A stretch of DNA of 64,000 bases from Nymphaea colorata (taxonomy: Eukaryota > Streptophyta > Magnoliopsida > Nymphaeales > Nymphaeaceae), in assembly GCF_008831285.2 (NCBI RefSeq), contig NC_045139.1:36119706-36183705 (forward strand). The letters are read 5' to 3'. The position numbers and the translations under genes are program-made. Shown here one piece after another: positions 48,001 to 59,700 of this stretch. How positions within the stretch are numbered: the first letter of the stretch is position 1; each line of letters opens with the position of its first letter. A model generated the notes under the pieces. It was not told where the DNA came from. It did no database searches and saw only the letters and a list, made by a program, of their open reading frames with translations.

Positions 48001-49071
48001 AAGTTAAAAACCAACAGCACCAGAAAAATTGGAATGTAGAACCACCTTAATGAAAGCAAACAAAGAAAATGATCATAGGTGATTAACACATTAAAACGTA
48101 GCAAAAAATCTTAAAATCATAAACCATGGATCAAGCAAAGAATACAAATCATTGACATAAGAGTAAGCAAACACAGCTACTAAGCGAACTACTAAACATA
48201 CCTTACTCATGGAATCATCAGAATCCTCGGTACAACACTTCCGACACTCGGATACCAGTGCTGAAACCGACAGAAACGTGGAAATGTCAAAATTCATCAT
48301 CAGTCTAATAAATTAATCATCCTCCAGAACGACACAACCATCTACCTTACAAGAAAAATGCAACAATACCTAGTTTACAAAGTGGGGTGCTTATAAGTAG
48401 ATGCATACATAGAGCGCCAACAAAAACGGGAGTCTATGTCTTAAAAACAACTAGGTAGTATATTATCTTGACGCAGTTTTAAGGAACCATTTCCAATTGG
48501 CTTCCCAAACTTCTGGAATTTATTGCGCTGTCCTCCCCTCCTCTATAAAACCACACACCACCAAACAACGGACAACCCAACAGAGCCAGAACTAAAGAAA
48601 TCTTCTCTTAGCCACCCGCCAAAGAAATGTTCAATTCTAAACACCCAAAAACTAAAAAAACTAGACGTCATCATTGTTACAAAACCAATTTTAAAAATCG
48701 CAAAAGATCAGAAAACCTTGGAGTTCAACATAACAACATCAGGTCACGAAGGGAAATATATGAAGAAAGAACAGCATAATTTCTCCAATAACCCGCCGAA
48801 AGGGGCTGGAGCCTGGATCTATCTCAATCCGTCAACGAATAATTTATAGGCAATCAGATCTTCAACCAAAAAGAAATAAGGGGATGAGAGCCAAAGGATC
48901 ACCATCGTCCTTGACGTATTCCGCCAAGGTGTTGCAGTCGGAACAGAGGGCGAGGCCCGTGAACCCTAATTCCTCGCATGTCTTGGGGCTCAATTTGCCA
49001 TCCTTCTCGGAGTGAACCAGGAGGAAACTGAAGGCAACCTGGAGGAGAACTACTAGCAGAACCAACTTCAT
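45012..49071 (-). CDS. SELENOF: Selenoprotein F (Sep15) homologue without selenocysteine
   Basis: Four coding exons join in phase to code 161 residues: 48903-49071, 48202-48260, 46258-46439 and 45012-45087. A signal peptide (about 1-21) leads into the cysteine-rich region with C-E-E-L-G-F, A-L-C-S-D-C and E-C-R-K-C-C-T-E-D. A thioredoxin-like domain follows: T-Y-S-G-A-I-L-E-V, Y-P-E-I-V, P-P-K-L-I-M and I-D-N-W-K-R-E-H. Animal Sep15 is an ER lumen protein that binds UDP-glucose:glycoprotein glucosyltransferase and acts in glycoprotein folding. Where animals have Cys-Gly-Sec, this gene reads C87-M88-R89, with no in-frame TGA. The exon 1 donor is a weak gtgatc. The 1.76-kb intron 2 holds a dispersed repeat. 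Confidence 0.92.
46740..47460. repeat. gtatcgg-type repeat inside SELENOF intron 2
   Basis: The ends carry motifs such as catatcggtcaggccgacc, gatatggcctgtatcagc and ctacgatacggataac, while the centre is AT-rich. The style matches the repeat at 17641-17850. Exact limits and a target duplication were not found. Confidence 0.4.
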
Positions 49072-49496
49072 GCTCTCCCTCCCTCCTCTCTCGTTTCTTC
49101 CAGGAGCCCTTTTTACTATGGACAATCCATTTATTTGGTTTTCCTTTTCAAACAAATTGCGGACAAAATACAGAGGATACAACTTGAAAAAAGAAGACGA
49201 GAATAAGATGTTTATTTCTTACACTAATATGTGACGGAAAATCATATGAAAAGTGCAAGAAGTGTACTATTTTTTCATTGTTTGAGAAGTGTTGGAAGGA
49301 AAAAAAAAATCAGAAACTCAGAGGACAGGATGCTGATGCATTTGGATAAGTATTATTTAACCTCGGGCCATTTGGGTGATGCTATGAATCCATATTAAAT
49401 TTATATCTGTTAAATCAGTTAGGATTCAAATTAATTGATATTTGTTGTTTTTTGTTCTTCAATAACAATTGATGGTAATGAGTATAGAATTAATTG

Positions 49497-49529
<33 letters not shown>

Positions 49530-51096
49530 TAGTACGATAAAAACCAAAACATTTACTTTTTTAGCTAAAAAATATTATAGACAAAATAAAAGCATCCTAA
49601 TATGTTCATAAAAACTAATTTGATGCAAAACATGTTTAAACATGCTTTAGTTTAAGTTGTTCTTATAAAAAGATGGTGATTTCTCTATCATCAAATTTTT
49701 GATGTTATACAAGCCGTTTAATTTATTGTAAAAATATAAATAAATAAATAAATAAAGATCAATTTCATATGTGTTTCCCATTAACTTACTTTTAAGAAGA
49801 CTAGATTGCAAAGAAATATACCATAATTATTGCATTTAACCAATTGAATTTTGTCCTGACTTAGTGGTTAGGGATTTATCATATATAGTAAATGATGAGT
49901 TTGCTTAACAAATACTAACTAGATGATGAAAGTACTTATCATTTTTTTTTCCTGTTTTTCTTTCAACCATATATCGAATCATATTGTTAATTAAATCAAA
50001 GCATGTTTTGTATCAAAATAACTATTATAAACATATTAGAATGTTTATATTTTTTAAAATAATTTTCTAGCAAAAAATTAGATATATATATATATATATA
50101 TAGTTTAATAGTACCTTTATAATAAAAAAATGAACGGCTCCTATAGCGTCAACATTTTGATATTTGAAAATTCAACTTTTTTCATAAAAACAATAAGAAT
50201 CAAAGCATGTTTTATATGAAAAAGGTGATCATAAATATATTATGATGTTTATATTTTTAAAAAAAGAGAGAGAGAAACGGAAGAAGAAAAACTGGTACGT
50301 GGTAAAGGCAGGATATGAGTAGGAACAACACCACATGTCTATTTTCAGATTCAAACCGACATTGCACACCCTGACGATAATAACATTGTAAATTTCAATA
50401 ACTAATTTGCATGGGAACTAATTTTTGGATCGTAGCTTAATCAACAGCCGCAGTAATGCATATTTGTACAACAGTCAAATTTCCTCTTCTCCTCATCCTC
50501 ACACCTCTGAATATTCTAGGCATCGGAAACAACCGTCAGCCTGTAGTAGCAGCCTTATCAAGGGTCTAACACATTCTTTCATTCTTGTCACTCGGTGGCG
50601 GGTTTCCGCCCTCGACGTTGCTTGATGGGGACCCAAATCCTCTGCTCGCCAGGAAGCTCCATCGACTGCCATAGAAGCTCCATCCCCAAGGTATCCACCC
50701 CTGTCTGATGCATAGCTCGCTGGAGGAGAGGCGGACGAGGACTCTTGCCCCCTCCCCTCCCCATTCGCAACCCTGACCTGACTCTCTCTCGCATTCACAA
50801 GCTCTCTCTCTCACCATCCAGGACATAGTCACCACCACCTTGACTCATTGCTAGAGATTGAGCAGGAGCGTTCCTATTCAGGTCCCGGTCGACGAGACGA
50901 GGGTGAAGAGGAGGCAGGTGAGAGAGAGAACCTGCGAGGCTCAAATGAGAACCTTTAAGGGCCACAACTTTTATCCGCAGATGAACGTCGGACCTATTTA
51001 GGTCCGACGCTTTTCCGCAGACAAAAGTCTGTGAAAACACACTTTTCATCGAGGTGTTTTCTTCCGTGCGTGATGGAGCACGGACGAAACAGCAGA
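49072..51096. other. Intergenic DNA up to the segmental duplication
   Basis: 49072-49180 is the SELENOF leader side. 49200-50300 is very AT-rich, with AT runs at 49498-49524 and 50084-50101. 50425-51096 is GC-richer, with open - strand frames that lack any domain I know. It contains the palindrome listed separately and may be part of a transposon end. Confidence 0.5.
50987..51008. repeat. Perfect palindrome near duplication breakpoint
   Basis: gtcggaccta and taggtccgac form 10-bp inverted arms around a 2-bp spacer. Near it are tccgcagat, ttttccgcagac and gtctgtgaaaa, which resemble the subterminal repeats of CACTA transposons. No CACTA terminus was seen. Confidence 0.55.
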
Positions 51097-53363
51097 GATT
51101 TATAGTATATATCTCAAATTCTCTATGGATCAGAAATGGTAGTAGGAGTGAAGACAATCAAACAACCATTGATGTCGTGCACAGGTGGGCACAAGCACAA
51201 AATTTAAAAGGAAATTTTTTTAGGAAATGAAAAAATGATGATAAGAAAATGACATGGCATTTCCTTCCAATAGTCCTTAAGAGTTAAGAGCTCTTGAAGG
51301 TGAGTGCATACCATTAGGATTCAGGAGTATTCAGGCATTACACCATAGCTGCAGACTTTCAAAAAGATATCCAAGTGATGGGATAGTTACTTTGTTTTAT
51401 TAAATTTGCAGATATACTACCACTAATTACAGGTCTTAGGCAGGCAGTAATGGTGGATTATGGTGGTCATGGGTCTGAACTGCAAGCACACCTGTGCGTT
51501 TTACTAGATTTGATTAAAAAGTTATGAACTTCATTACTTCATATATATAGAACTGTACTCTCGGTGCGGTTGTTCACTTCCCATGCAATCTGATAAAATC
51601 TTGCTTTGTCAGCTATTCTACATTTTAATGCTGCCAGTATGTACTCGGTGAATGATAAAATTCTATGTCAGAAATTTTGAAAATGAAACCTGCAACGCCT
51701 ATGTGGGAGGATTTTCTAACCTAATTACATGCCATTGGTTTGAACGAAGAACGAAGTATAGGATGTGTAATAATGATAGTTGATCTGTAACTGCAGCAAA
51801 GAATATTTTGGGTTTAGAGCCCAAATGAGCTTCTCACTCTGCACCAATGTATAATTTGCAACCAAAGTTTGATATATATCAGCCTAACGCCGAATGATGT
51901 TTTGTTAGTTTTCTTGTATGAGGAGAGAGTGTTCCAAATCATGACACTGGAGCATTCTTCTCATTCCTTGGAAGTGTCTTTCTCAGTCAGAAATCCACTG
52001 TTTCTAGGAATCCCATAATTGTGCTAAATTCCTTTTCAGATTCTCCTCCTTCATATGCTTCCCACTCCCATTTCGTCCTCTACTCCTCTGTGCTCCCCAG
52101 GAGCTAGTTCTTGTCCTCTCCTTGTTTTGCAACTCATATACCAACTTCTGTTGCACATAATGTAGTTAATTTTATGTTCTGGTTTTTTCAGGAGTGGGAA
52201 TTAATTTAAGTTAGTAACTCTATTTTTTTGTGAATAAGAATGTTAGTGGCCATGTGGAAGCTCATTATATGTTTGCAGACAGTTGAATCATTTGAGGGTT
52301 AGCGAGTAGCTAGAGGTTGAGCATTCCTGCTTCTTGGAGAAGATATAGTACGTACAACTATAGAAACATTCTGGTGTCGGTAAAGAAGCAATTTTTTTGT
52401 GTGGGATTTGTTTTGCCAATACTTCAAATTACAATTTGGATGGTTGAATATTCACCTTTCAGTAACATGTCAACTGATGCAACCTGTAAATTTGTATAAG
52501 AGCCACAGAAATTTATGGTAATCCACCTTTTGTTCCTTTTTGGACAGCAATCATCATTGTTTGAACCTTTAAGGGTCATGATAATTGAGGACATGATCTA
52601 CTTAATACCTATCAGAGGACTTGGCAAGCCTATGCTTGAAAAGAGAGCTACTATTTGTAGACATTGATAAAGACCCTCCAAAGGTTGACTTGATTGGTTC
52701 CTTCACAGGCTTTTTTCCCATCAACCTGTCTGGTTCTTTATTTTTTCTGAATAATGACAAATTTAATTGTGCCTGTGGCAGACGCTTCTATAGAAAGATG
52801 GACAGGTAGTATCATCGCAGCTTGAATCAATTCAGAAAATGCTCTTCTCACTACTTTGTGTTCATGAACTGAACAAAGACCTACTGGCAGATATCCCACC
52901 CTTTCTGGGGATTTGACCCCTAGAAAAAGTGTTGGTTGAGCAATCTGGTTGTCAGAAAGATCCTGCTAATGAATTGTCTGGGCTTATCGACCTTAGCAGC
53001 TTGATGCAGGAAAGCCATGTTACTCTGCCCACTCTGAATGGGTAAACCATCTTTTTATTGGCAGGCACAGGTGCTAGTTGTTCACTTTATCTATTCATGC
53101 ATCCCTGAGACAACTCAACTCTAGCTGCTTTTACAATTGTCAGCATCCTGACTTTTAGTGTCCATTCTGCAGATACATGACCAAACATATATTTGCTGCT
53201 TTGTTCAGATGTATGCATTACTTGAGTGTTGCACCGGCAGGTTCTGAAGTATGCCAGTTTAAGGTGCTCTAATTCAATCATACATGCAGGGAAAACAAAA
53301 AGATAGAAGAATCATATGTTTATACCTAAACAGTTTCACATTTTTAGCTTATGTGGCAGCTGA
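51097..53363 (+). repeat. Segmental duplication, left copy
   Basis: Bases 51097-53363 match 61705-64000 along the whole length, with scattered substitutions and small indels. The common segment begins gatttatagtatatat in both. The flanks left of this point are unrelated. The right copy runs off the window, so the true right limit is unknown. Confidence 0.93.
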
Positions 53364-54649
53364 TAAATATAATATTCAAAATCTTAAATCTGTTGGAACT
53401 GCAAAAGCTAATGGTTAATATGATAACACAAATTCAGATAGTTATATTAAGAAAACAGAAGCCACCATATTTTTGAGTTGGCTATTCTCAGAAATTAACC
53501 AGATTTGCATTTTTTAGACTTGAATTATGTGAGAGCTTTTAAATATAAACCAAAAATAACGAATTTATTTTTATATGCAAAGGCTGTGGTACTGACTGTT
53601 GAAACAAATCCAGATACTTATCTAACAATCGCCACTATATATTAGAATGGACTCTGCTTGGAAGTTGACTCCGTTTGGTAGCCAGTGTACAACTGTAGTT
53701 GTGACGGAAATTTAAACCTAGAATATCTACATATATGTCTAGCTGATGCAAGCACATGTACTGGTTTAGTTCATCATTTGAATGCTTTGTGGCCGAGTGT
53801 CTGCCATCTGGAAAATAGTCACTGATCTACATATTTATGGCTAGGTGTGTACGGAATAAGATGTAATCATGTAATTATATTCCACATGTTCACATCTTAA
53901 GTTTGTGTATGCATGTGTGGAGCCTCATATGGCAAGGCACGTGCCGTGGTTTTACTGCAGAGAAACAACTCATAACTCCTCAGAGATTAAGTTATAATGA
54001 TGCAGTGGAAGAACTTATTAAGTATTCTGAGGTTAAGTTCCTTCCTAGTTTATTCCAGGTGGTTCAATAGGAAACCTCTGCCCTCATCGACATTGACAGC
54101 CAGACCATTTGACTGCTTACATAATGTACAATCTTCTGATAAAACTTGGTTAGGGCAACTGAGACATGGATCAATCTTCTGTATGCAAGTGGGTAGTCTT
54201 CAACCAATCAGTTACTAATTTTTCCAAAAGTTTGCACAGTAATCATCTTGAGCACTGTGTGTAGGCAATCTCTACATTGTTTATTCATTTTGCTTACCCT
54301 ACAAGTATGAAATCTTTAGTACTGATGCTGTACACTGCTGAATGACTGTGATTCTGAAATGCAACCAAAAATCAAATTATGATTGTTTTGTTTAATTGAA
54401 TTTTATTCATCTTATTTGCAGATGCTTCTTGATTATCCAGTTGCTTATTTGTTCACTAAAGATCATGTTGCTGATGCAATATCAAACCTGTCTTCCGAGC
54501 CTCTTCACCTTTACATGATTTTGGTTTGCAGGTATGACAGTGACCTATTCCTGCAGTTTAATCTCACTTACAACCTTTTATCCTAATGCGTTAGGATTTT
54601 TTTTCTTTGCAGAAATGTGGTATCCAAGAAGGACAATTTTCCTAATGAG
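51412..54649 (+). pseudogene. UPF0739 (C1orf74-like) gene copy, broken
   Basis: Recognisable exon remains: 51412-51520, 52548-52696, 52782-53041, 54422-54531 and 54613-54649. They encode I-T-G-L-R-x-A-V-M-V-D-Y-G-G, L-R-V-M-I-I-E-D-M-I-Y-L-I, V-D-L-I-G, then Y-P-V-A-Y-L-F-T-K-D-H-V-A-D-A-I-S-N-L. Compared with the right copy, exon 1 is absent, the exon 2 donor is weakened by loss of a G, about 16 bp are missing from exon 3 near 52620 (frameshift), exon 4 starts ACG instead of ATG and has TAG at 52791-52793, and a further TAG lies near 52919. The family (UPF0739/DUF4504) has no established function. I did not find the terminal exon. Confidence 0.8.
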
Positions 54650-55532
54650 GTATAATTGCTTGTCTATGCTCCATTTCAAGTTAGTTCTCTGCTTTTCAAG
54701 TCTCGTTGTCTTGGCAGTCTTTTGACTGTCTGTATAGCTAAATTGTCTTCAAAACGCTGTGTAACTGTATGTAGGCAAACTGAAAATTTATGGGTTGTTG
54801 ATTTCCTGCTATAAGCAACGTGACATGGTTACGGGACCTGTTTATCTAAACCATCAAAACCCTGAAGCACGTTAGCAGGTTTGACATGGTCATTTAAAGT
54901 GGAAAAAATTGAATGCAATGAGAGCCACTGAGAATTGCATGGGCAACAATGACAAGTTATAGCAGTTCTGTTTTAGAAATATTATTCAATTTTGGAAATT
55001 CTCTCTCCTTTTCACAAATTAGACCATGATTTTTCGTTATATCTTCCTAGCTTTTCTACATCTCTGCTTTTATGCGTATTTCTCTGAAAGCCCTAGCAAA
55101 CATTTGATATTGTTTAGATTATATTCCAAATCTCATGATTTTCTTGGGATTTGTGTAACTTAAAAAAATCATAAAGAAGTGCTAATGCCTCCATAAACCA
55201 TTGTCAGGTGCTCATTAATATCAATTTAGTGACTTTTTTTTAGCTACATATATTCTTTAAAATTTAAACATCTAGTGACATCATGCACAGGAAGCATTGA
55301 ACTCCCCGATATATCGACACGTACATGTGTATATATATGCATATAATATATATAGAAAAAAGAGAAAGCAAGATACCCTTTCATAAACTCATGAACGTAC
55401 AAGTAGATTGAGAGTGTGAAAGTAACGGCTCGTACTTCTCTAGGTAGTAAGCATTTTGAGAGCGATTTCATCTCTATGGTCAACAACAATGGGAACAGTT
55501 TGCCATTTCATCTTTCTGTTCTAAAACCATGG
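54650..55532. other. Gap between UPF0739 relic and TIR gene, no gene seen
   Basis: AT-rich sequence that may hold the lost 3' end of the UPF0739 copy on the left and the 3' flank of the TIR gene on the right. Confidence 0.5.
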
Positions 55533-55844
55533 CTACATGGGGCGTTTGGTGTTGGGGCTGGCCTTCATCATCCCATCAAGCTGCAACGAATAGCGCTCCT
55601 GCTGTTCTCTGATCAGCTGGTCAAATTGCTGCAAGTATTCTTCCTCCAGTCGATTCAATTGCTTTCCTGTTGTCTGCCATGTTTCTTCTTGACTCGTGTT
55701 TGTTTGTGTTCTAATATCAGGGTTGGGCCTCATCTGTCGACCAATTTGCGCCATGAGCTGCTCCTGTTGTTGCTTTATAAGCTGGTCAAATTGCTTCCTG
55801 TAGATCTGCTGCTGTTGCTTCCATTGATCATCTGCGGCCTCCAT

Positions 55845-56186
55845 TGCCGGTCTCCGGTGAGGTTCATCCCCAACGAAGCAGCTACCCTTCATCTCCTCAG
55901 CAAATTGCAAGAGGAACTGCTCGCTCTGTTGCTCTACCACCTTTTGAAGGGCTTCAATTCCGGGAGTTTTCCAAGTTTGGACTCCAAACAAAGGCTTGGA
56001 GTTCAGCTCCTCAGCAAGTTGCATCAAATACTGCTCGTGCTGCTGCTCTGCCACCTTCTCCAATGCTTGCATTCCCGGAGAATATTGTTGAGTTGGTGTC
56101 CCTAACACAGGCATCTGCCTCATGTCGTCGGCAAATTTCATCAGCCACTGCTCTTGCTGCCGCTTCATCTGGTTTTGGATGGCCAT
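55845..56186 (-). repeat. Three 114-bp coding repeats (38 aa each)
   Basis: Units run 56186-56073, 56072-55959 and 55958-55845 on the - strand. They share Q-Q-x-E-Q-(W/Y/F)-L-x-(K/Q)-(F/L)-A-(E/D)-(E/D)-(M/L), then a Pro/Gly linker. Looser Q-F-D-Q-L-I repeats follow to 55536. Confidence 0.9.
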
Positions 56187-56639
56187 GTACCCTGCACTGC
56201 TGCCACTCATACCAGCCAAGTTGTAGGGTCCATAGATGAGTTCTTGCCAAACTTGATCAACAATCAAGCGGATCAGTGCCGCCTCATTGCTGCCCTTGTA
56301 AAGGAACACAAGCAAAATACTGAATCAGAATTAGATTGATTCGTTTCTTACTGAAATCAACAACAGAAGCATGGAGTGGGCCTGAGATCTCAGCAGATTA
56401 ATGGGCAGTTGGGCATAACGCTTGCGGATCGAACACCCAACTGCGCCTTTAAGACTCACCCATTAGCAACGTTTCTGAGATCGTAACCAGAGATACCAGC
56501 AGCTTCCCGCAAAGCCTTCCTCCACTCCATCACCGTGCTCCTGTCGAAGCGTAGTTGGTAGCTCTGGAAGGCTGCCTCGAAAGTACCTCTCTGATGCTGG
56601 ACGTCGGAAGGATCGACGTGGTAGAAGATGGGGATGATC

Positions 56640-57181
56640 TTCTTCCTGAACTCTATCATCTTGGCCAGCTCCATACCATTAGGCACCACCTGGAGTCCGC
56701 ATAGGACGGAGACAGTATGGGTATGCAGACGGCCGACCTCTCGATCGCACTGACTATCCGCTCTTTGATATTATTTCCCCTCTCCAAGCTCTCCTCGTCG
56801 ATGAAAGACTTGATGCCTCTCTGATACAGAGCTTCATGGAGGTGTCCTGCGAAGCCTTTCCGAGTGTCTTCCCCTCTGAAACTGAGAAACACTTCAAACT
56901 CTATGGAAGATTCTTCCTGAACTCTATCATCTTGGCCAGCTCCATACCATTAGGCACCACCTGGAGTCCGCATAGGACGGAGACAGTATGGGTATGCAGA
57001 CGGCCGACCTCTCGATCGCACTGACTATCCGCTCTTTGATATTATTTCCCCTCTCCAAGCTCTCCTCGTCGATGAAAGACTTGATGCCTCTCTGATACAG
57101 AGCTTCATGGAGGTGTCCTGCGAAGCCTTTCCGAGTGTCTTCCCCTCTGAAACTGAGAAACACTTCAAACTCTATGGAAGA
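56640..57181. repeat. Perfect 271-bp tandem duplication in the TIR exon
   Basis: 56640-56910 and 56911-57181 appear identical base for base by eye. Since 271 is not a multiple of three, it shifts the frame. Identity implies a very recent event, gene conversion, or an assembly error. Confidence 0.93.
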
Positions 57182-59479
57182 CGAAGAAGATGAACCTGAT
57201 GATGATAATGATGACATGGGTGACAGATTTATGATAAAGCTATGTGAGAAGAAGAAGAAGAAGAAGGAGAAGAGTGGCAGTGGAAGAGAAGCAGTCTGAT
57301 TGGAATTTTATAGCGCCTTATTGACTTCATGCGCATGGTCTGTCCAAGCTTGACTTCATTCTGCTTTTTAAGAAATGAAATGGTCAACAGTCTCTATTTT
57401 ATTATTATCTTTAAAAGATTGCGCGAAAACATGTGGTTGTTCTTCAGTCAAATCCATAAAAGTCGGCCCCAATCCAAGCTGAGTTTGAAATTAACGTGAT
57501 TCAGAGAAGCAAATAAAAGATTAAAAAGGTTCTGCAAAAAGGTTTACAACTTGAATGCTATGCCTTCAAGAAATGAAAAGACAATACAAAGTCAAAATCG
57601 GAATTTTGATTTTGAGATCAAATTTTGAAACTGGGTTTCCCTAACTAAACTTTTTAAAAATAGATTGGAAAATAAAATATAAGAACTAATCTTAATTTCA
57701 AAGTGGGCACCTGTCAGCACGAAGAGATAAAGGCTGGCTGAGTTATTGGATGGTCAACGAATGATATGGAATTATGGATCCAGTGTGACTATGAGCAGGG
57801 CATATTCCTTGGACATTCAAGGTAGAGTTGATGACCCACTCAATACAGAGAAACATGCGCGACACACAACGAAACATTTTAGTTGATTGTCGAGGGTCTC
57901 ATGGGCAGTGTAGAACTCCATTGCAAAAGCTTGACAGGTCGATCAGACTGCCTGCATGTTCAAAATTTGAATCTGGGTAGGAAGAGCGAAATCAACCCTT
58001 CAAACTGCATTCCCCTTCGGGTTGTACAATTGGATTAAGTTAACTTGTAAGATAATGTAATGAGGATGCCGTAGACCCTTGCGAGGCATCCGAGAACTAC
58101 AATTCTACAGATGTTATTGAGTGAACAAAAGAAGGACTCTGACCTTAAAAATATCTCTGATGCCTTGCCTTCGCTGTAGAACAATGTCACAACTGTTTCT
58201 ATATTAATCCTATCTTTGGAGTCCAATTGCTTTGAAGTTCAAATGTTAGTTCAGATATCTTTGGGGAAATAAGTGTGGCCGCTACCATTTGAGTTCAGAT
58301 TCGTATATAAAATTTTTTAAACATTCAACTCGGAGCCAATAACTCAGTAATTGATGTGTGGAGAATTTTAGTATATCTGATGCTGGATGTTGCTGATTGA
58401 TTAAGAAAAGTTGAATTTACCTTTTAAAATTTTAAAATTTATTATTACTTTTGCTAAAAATACCACAAATGGCTGTGGCATCATGAACCGCTCTTCCTCA
58501 ATCTCTCCATTTTAGAGGGATTGGAATCACATTAAAATTCTTTCATTTTCCTTTTCTCTTTTGGCACCCAAACACAGTTCTTAGCTCCTTTTATTCCCCT
58601 CTCTACTAATTAATCGTCCAAACACAAAAAAGGTTTTTCCTTTCATTCCTTTCTCTCCCTCTCCATCCATTCAGGCAAGGTGTTAAGATACTGGTTTTTT
58701 AGCACTGATTTAATTGCTAAACGTGTCTAGATTGGGACCCGGATGTTTTAAGAGAGAAAAATCGCATTTAGACGCATATCTGATGGATCAAAATTCGCTT
58801 TTATCTGTTCCCGCTGTTTTGTGCTATATCTATGAAAAGCGAGTCATTATCTTGGATTTTCGCCGGATTCACGAGGTTTTTATGAGCTTCAACTACTTAC
58901 AAGGTTTGTTAGGATTCCCAGCATTCGATCGAACAAAAATTCGGTAGAAATGATATATTTTTCACCGGTAAAAGCACTATGATATGAGGATGAGATGACT
59001 GCCGCAGGAACGCAAATGGCGAACACCACCAACTTGATATTAAACAGGTGCTTTTGCAAGAACTATCCAGACAAATGTTGTTCATCCTATACATGGGATA
59101 TTTGAAGTAACTGATAGAAAAATTTTAGAAAATTGAAGAGCTAAAGTCAATATTCGTAAGGCAGACCTTACTGAAGGAGAGCCGTCGTCCATGTTTTGCT
59201 GTGAGGGCACTCGGAATTGGTCCATGTAGATGATTGTCTAATATGTCTCTAAATCACCAACCCACACAGTCAGTTTTCCTCAAAGCAAGTAAAGGAAAAC
59301 TCTACAAGCACCACAGTAGTCATACTCACAATGTCTGCATTTTCATCGTCCCACAAAATTCTGGTATTTGGCATTTCAAGCAATCACCTAACAAGTTCGT
59401 GTTCGCAGAGACCAGAAAGACATGTATAGCCAGCAAGTCTATCGATCACAGGATGGATTTATTATGATGCATGGGCACA

Positions 59480-59700
59480 CTTACAGTGACAGAATGGATG
59501 TCAACTTTCAAACTCTGCAGATATTGAGCCAATTCACTGTTGGGAAGGTCCCCGCGTAGAAATTCTGAGCAGTTAGACCCAGGGATGAGTTGTTGGTTAA
59601 TAGAGATTTAACTCGAGGTACAAGCCAGTCACTGTTGGTGACTTCAGATTCCCACAGCTGCAGTCGAGACCTTCTCATGGGAACAGCTCGGGAAGACAAG
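59480..59700 (-). pseudogene. Possible LRR relic of a TNL gene
   Basis: One - frame, interrupted by stops, reads L-P-E-L-F-P then G-L-D-C-S-C-G-N-L-K-S, which resembles the LRR consensus of TIR-NBS-LRR proteins (L-P-E-L-P ... L-x-x-L-D-C-S-G-C). The stretch is short and the call could be chance; the nearby TIR exon makes it more plausible. Confidence 0.25.

Larger units (their letters stand above)
55533..57217 (-). pseudogene. TIR-domain gene with 38-residue repeat C-terminus, frame-broken
   Basis: Exon 1 (56460-57217) starts with a Ser-rich leader and a TIR domain (F-L-S-F-R-G-E-D-T-R-K-G-F; I-L-S-P-x-Y-A-D-S-R-W-C-L; I-P-I-F-Y-H-V-D-P-S-D-V). It ends at a donor aatgg|gtgagt, the usual TNL position. 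Exon 2 (55533-56289, acceptor AG at 56290-56291) completes G-N-E-A-A-L-I-R-L-I-V-D-Q-V-W and then, instead of NB-ARC, codes about 230 residues rich in Q and E, including three exact 38-residue units. No P-loop is present. Plant TIR domains are NADases that signal immunity. Two lesions break exon 1: a perfect 271-bp tandem duplication and a 5-nt insertion after W-C-L. Without them exon 1 is 482 nt, the right phase for exon 2. As it stands, translation stops after 96 residues. Confidence 0.75.

Noticed and set aside
48523-48849. 108-aa + strand frame
   Set aside because: It lies in SELENOF intron 1 on the other strand, is Lys/Thr/Asn-rich and has no domain.
55416-56239. 229-aa and 131-aa + strand frames
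   Set aside because: They are antisense to exon 2 of the TIR gene, whose 114-bp units keep frame and motif on the - strand.
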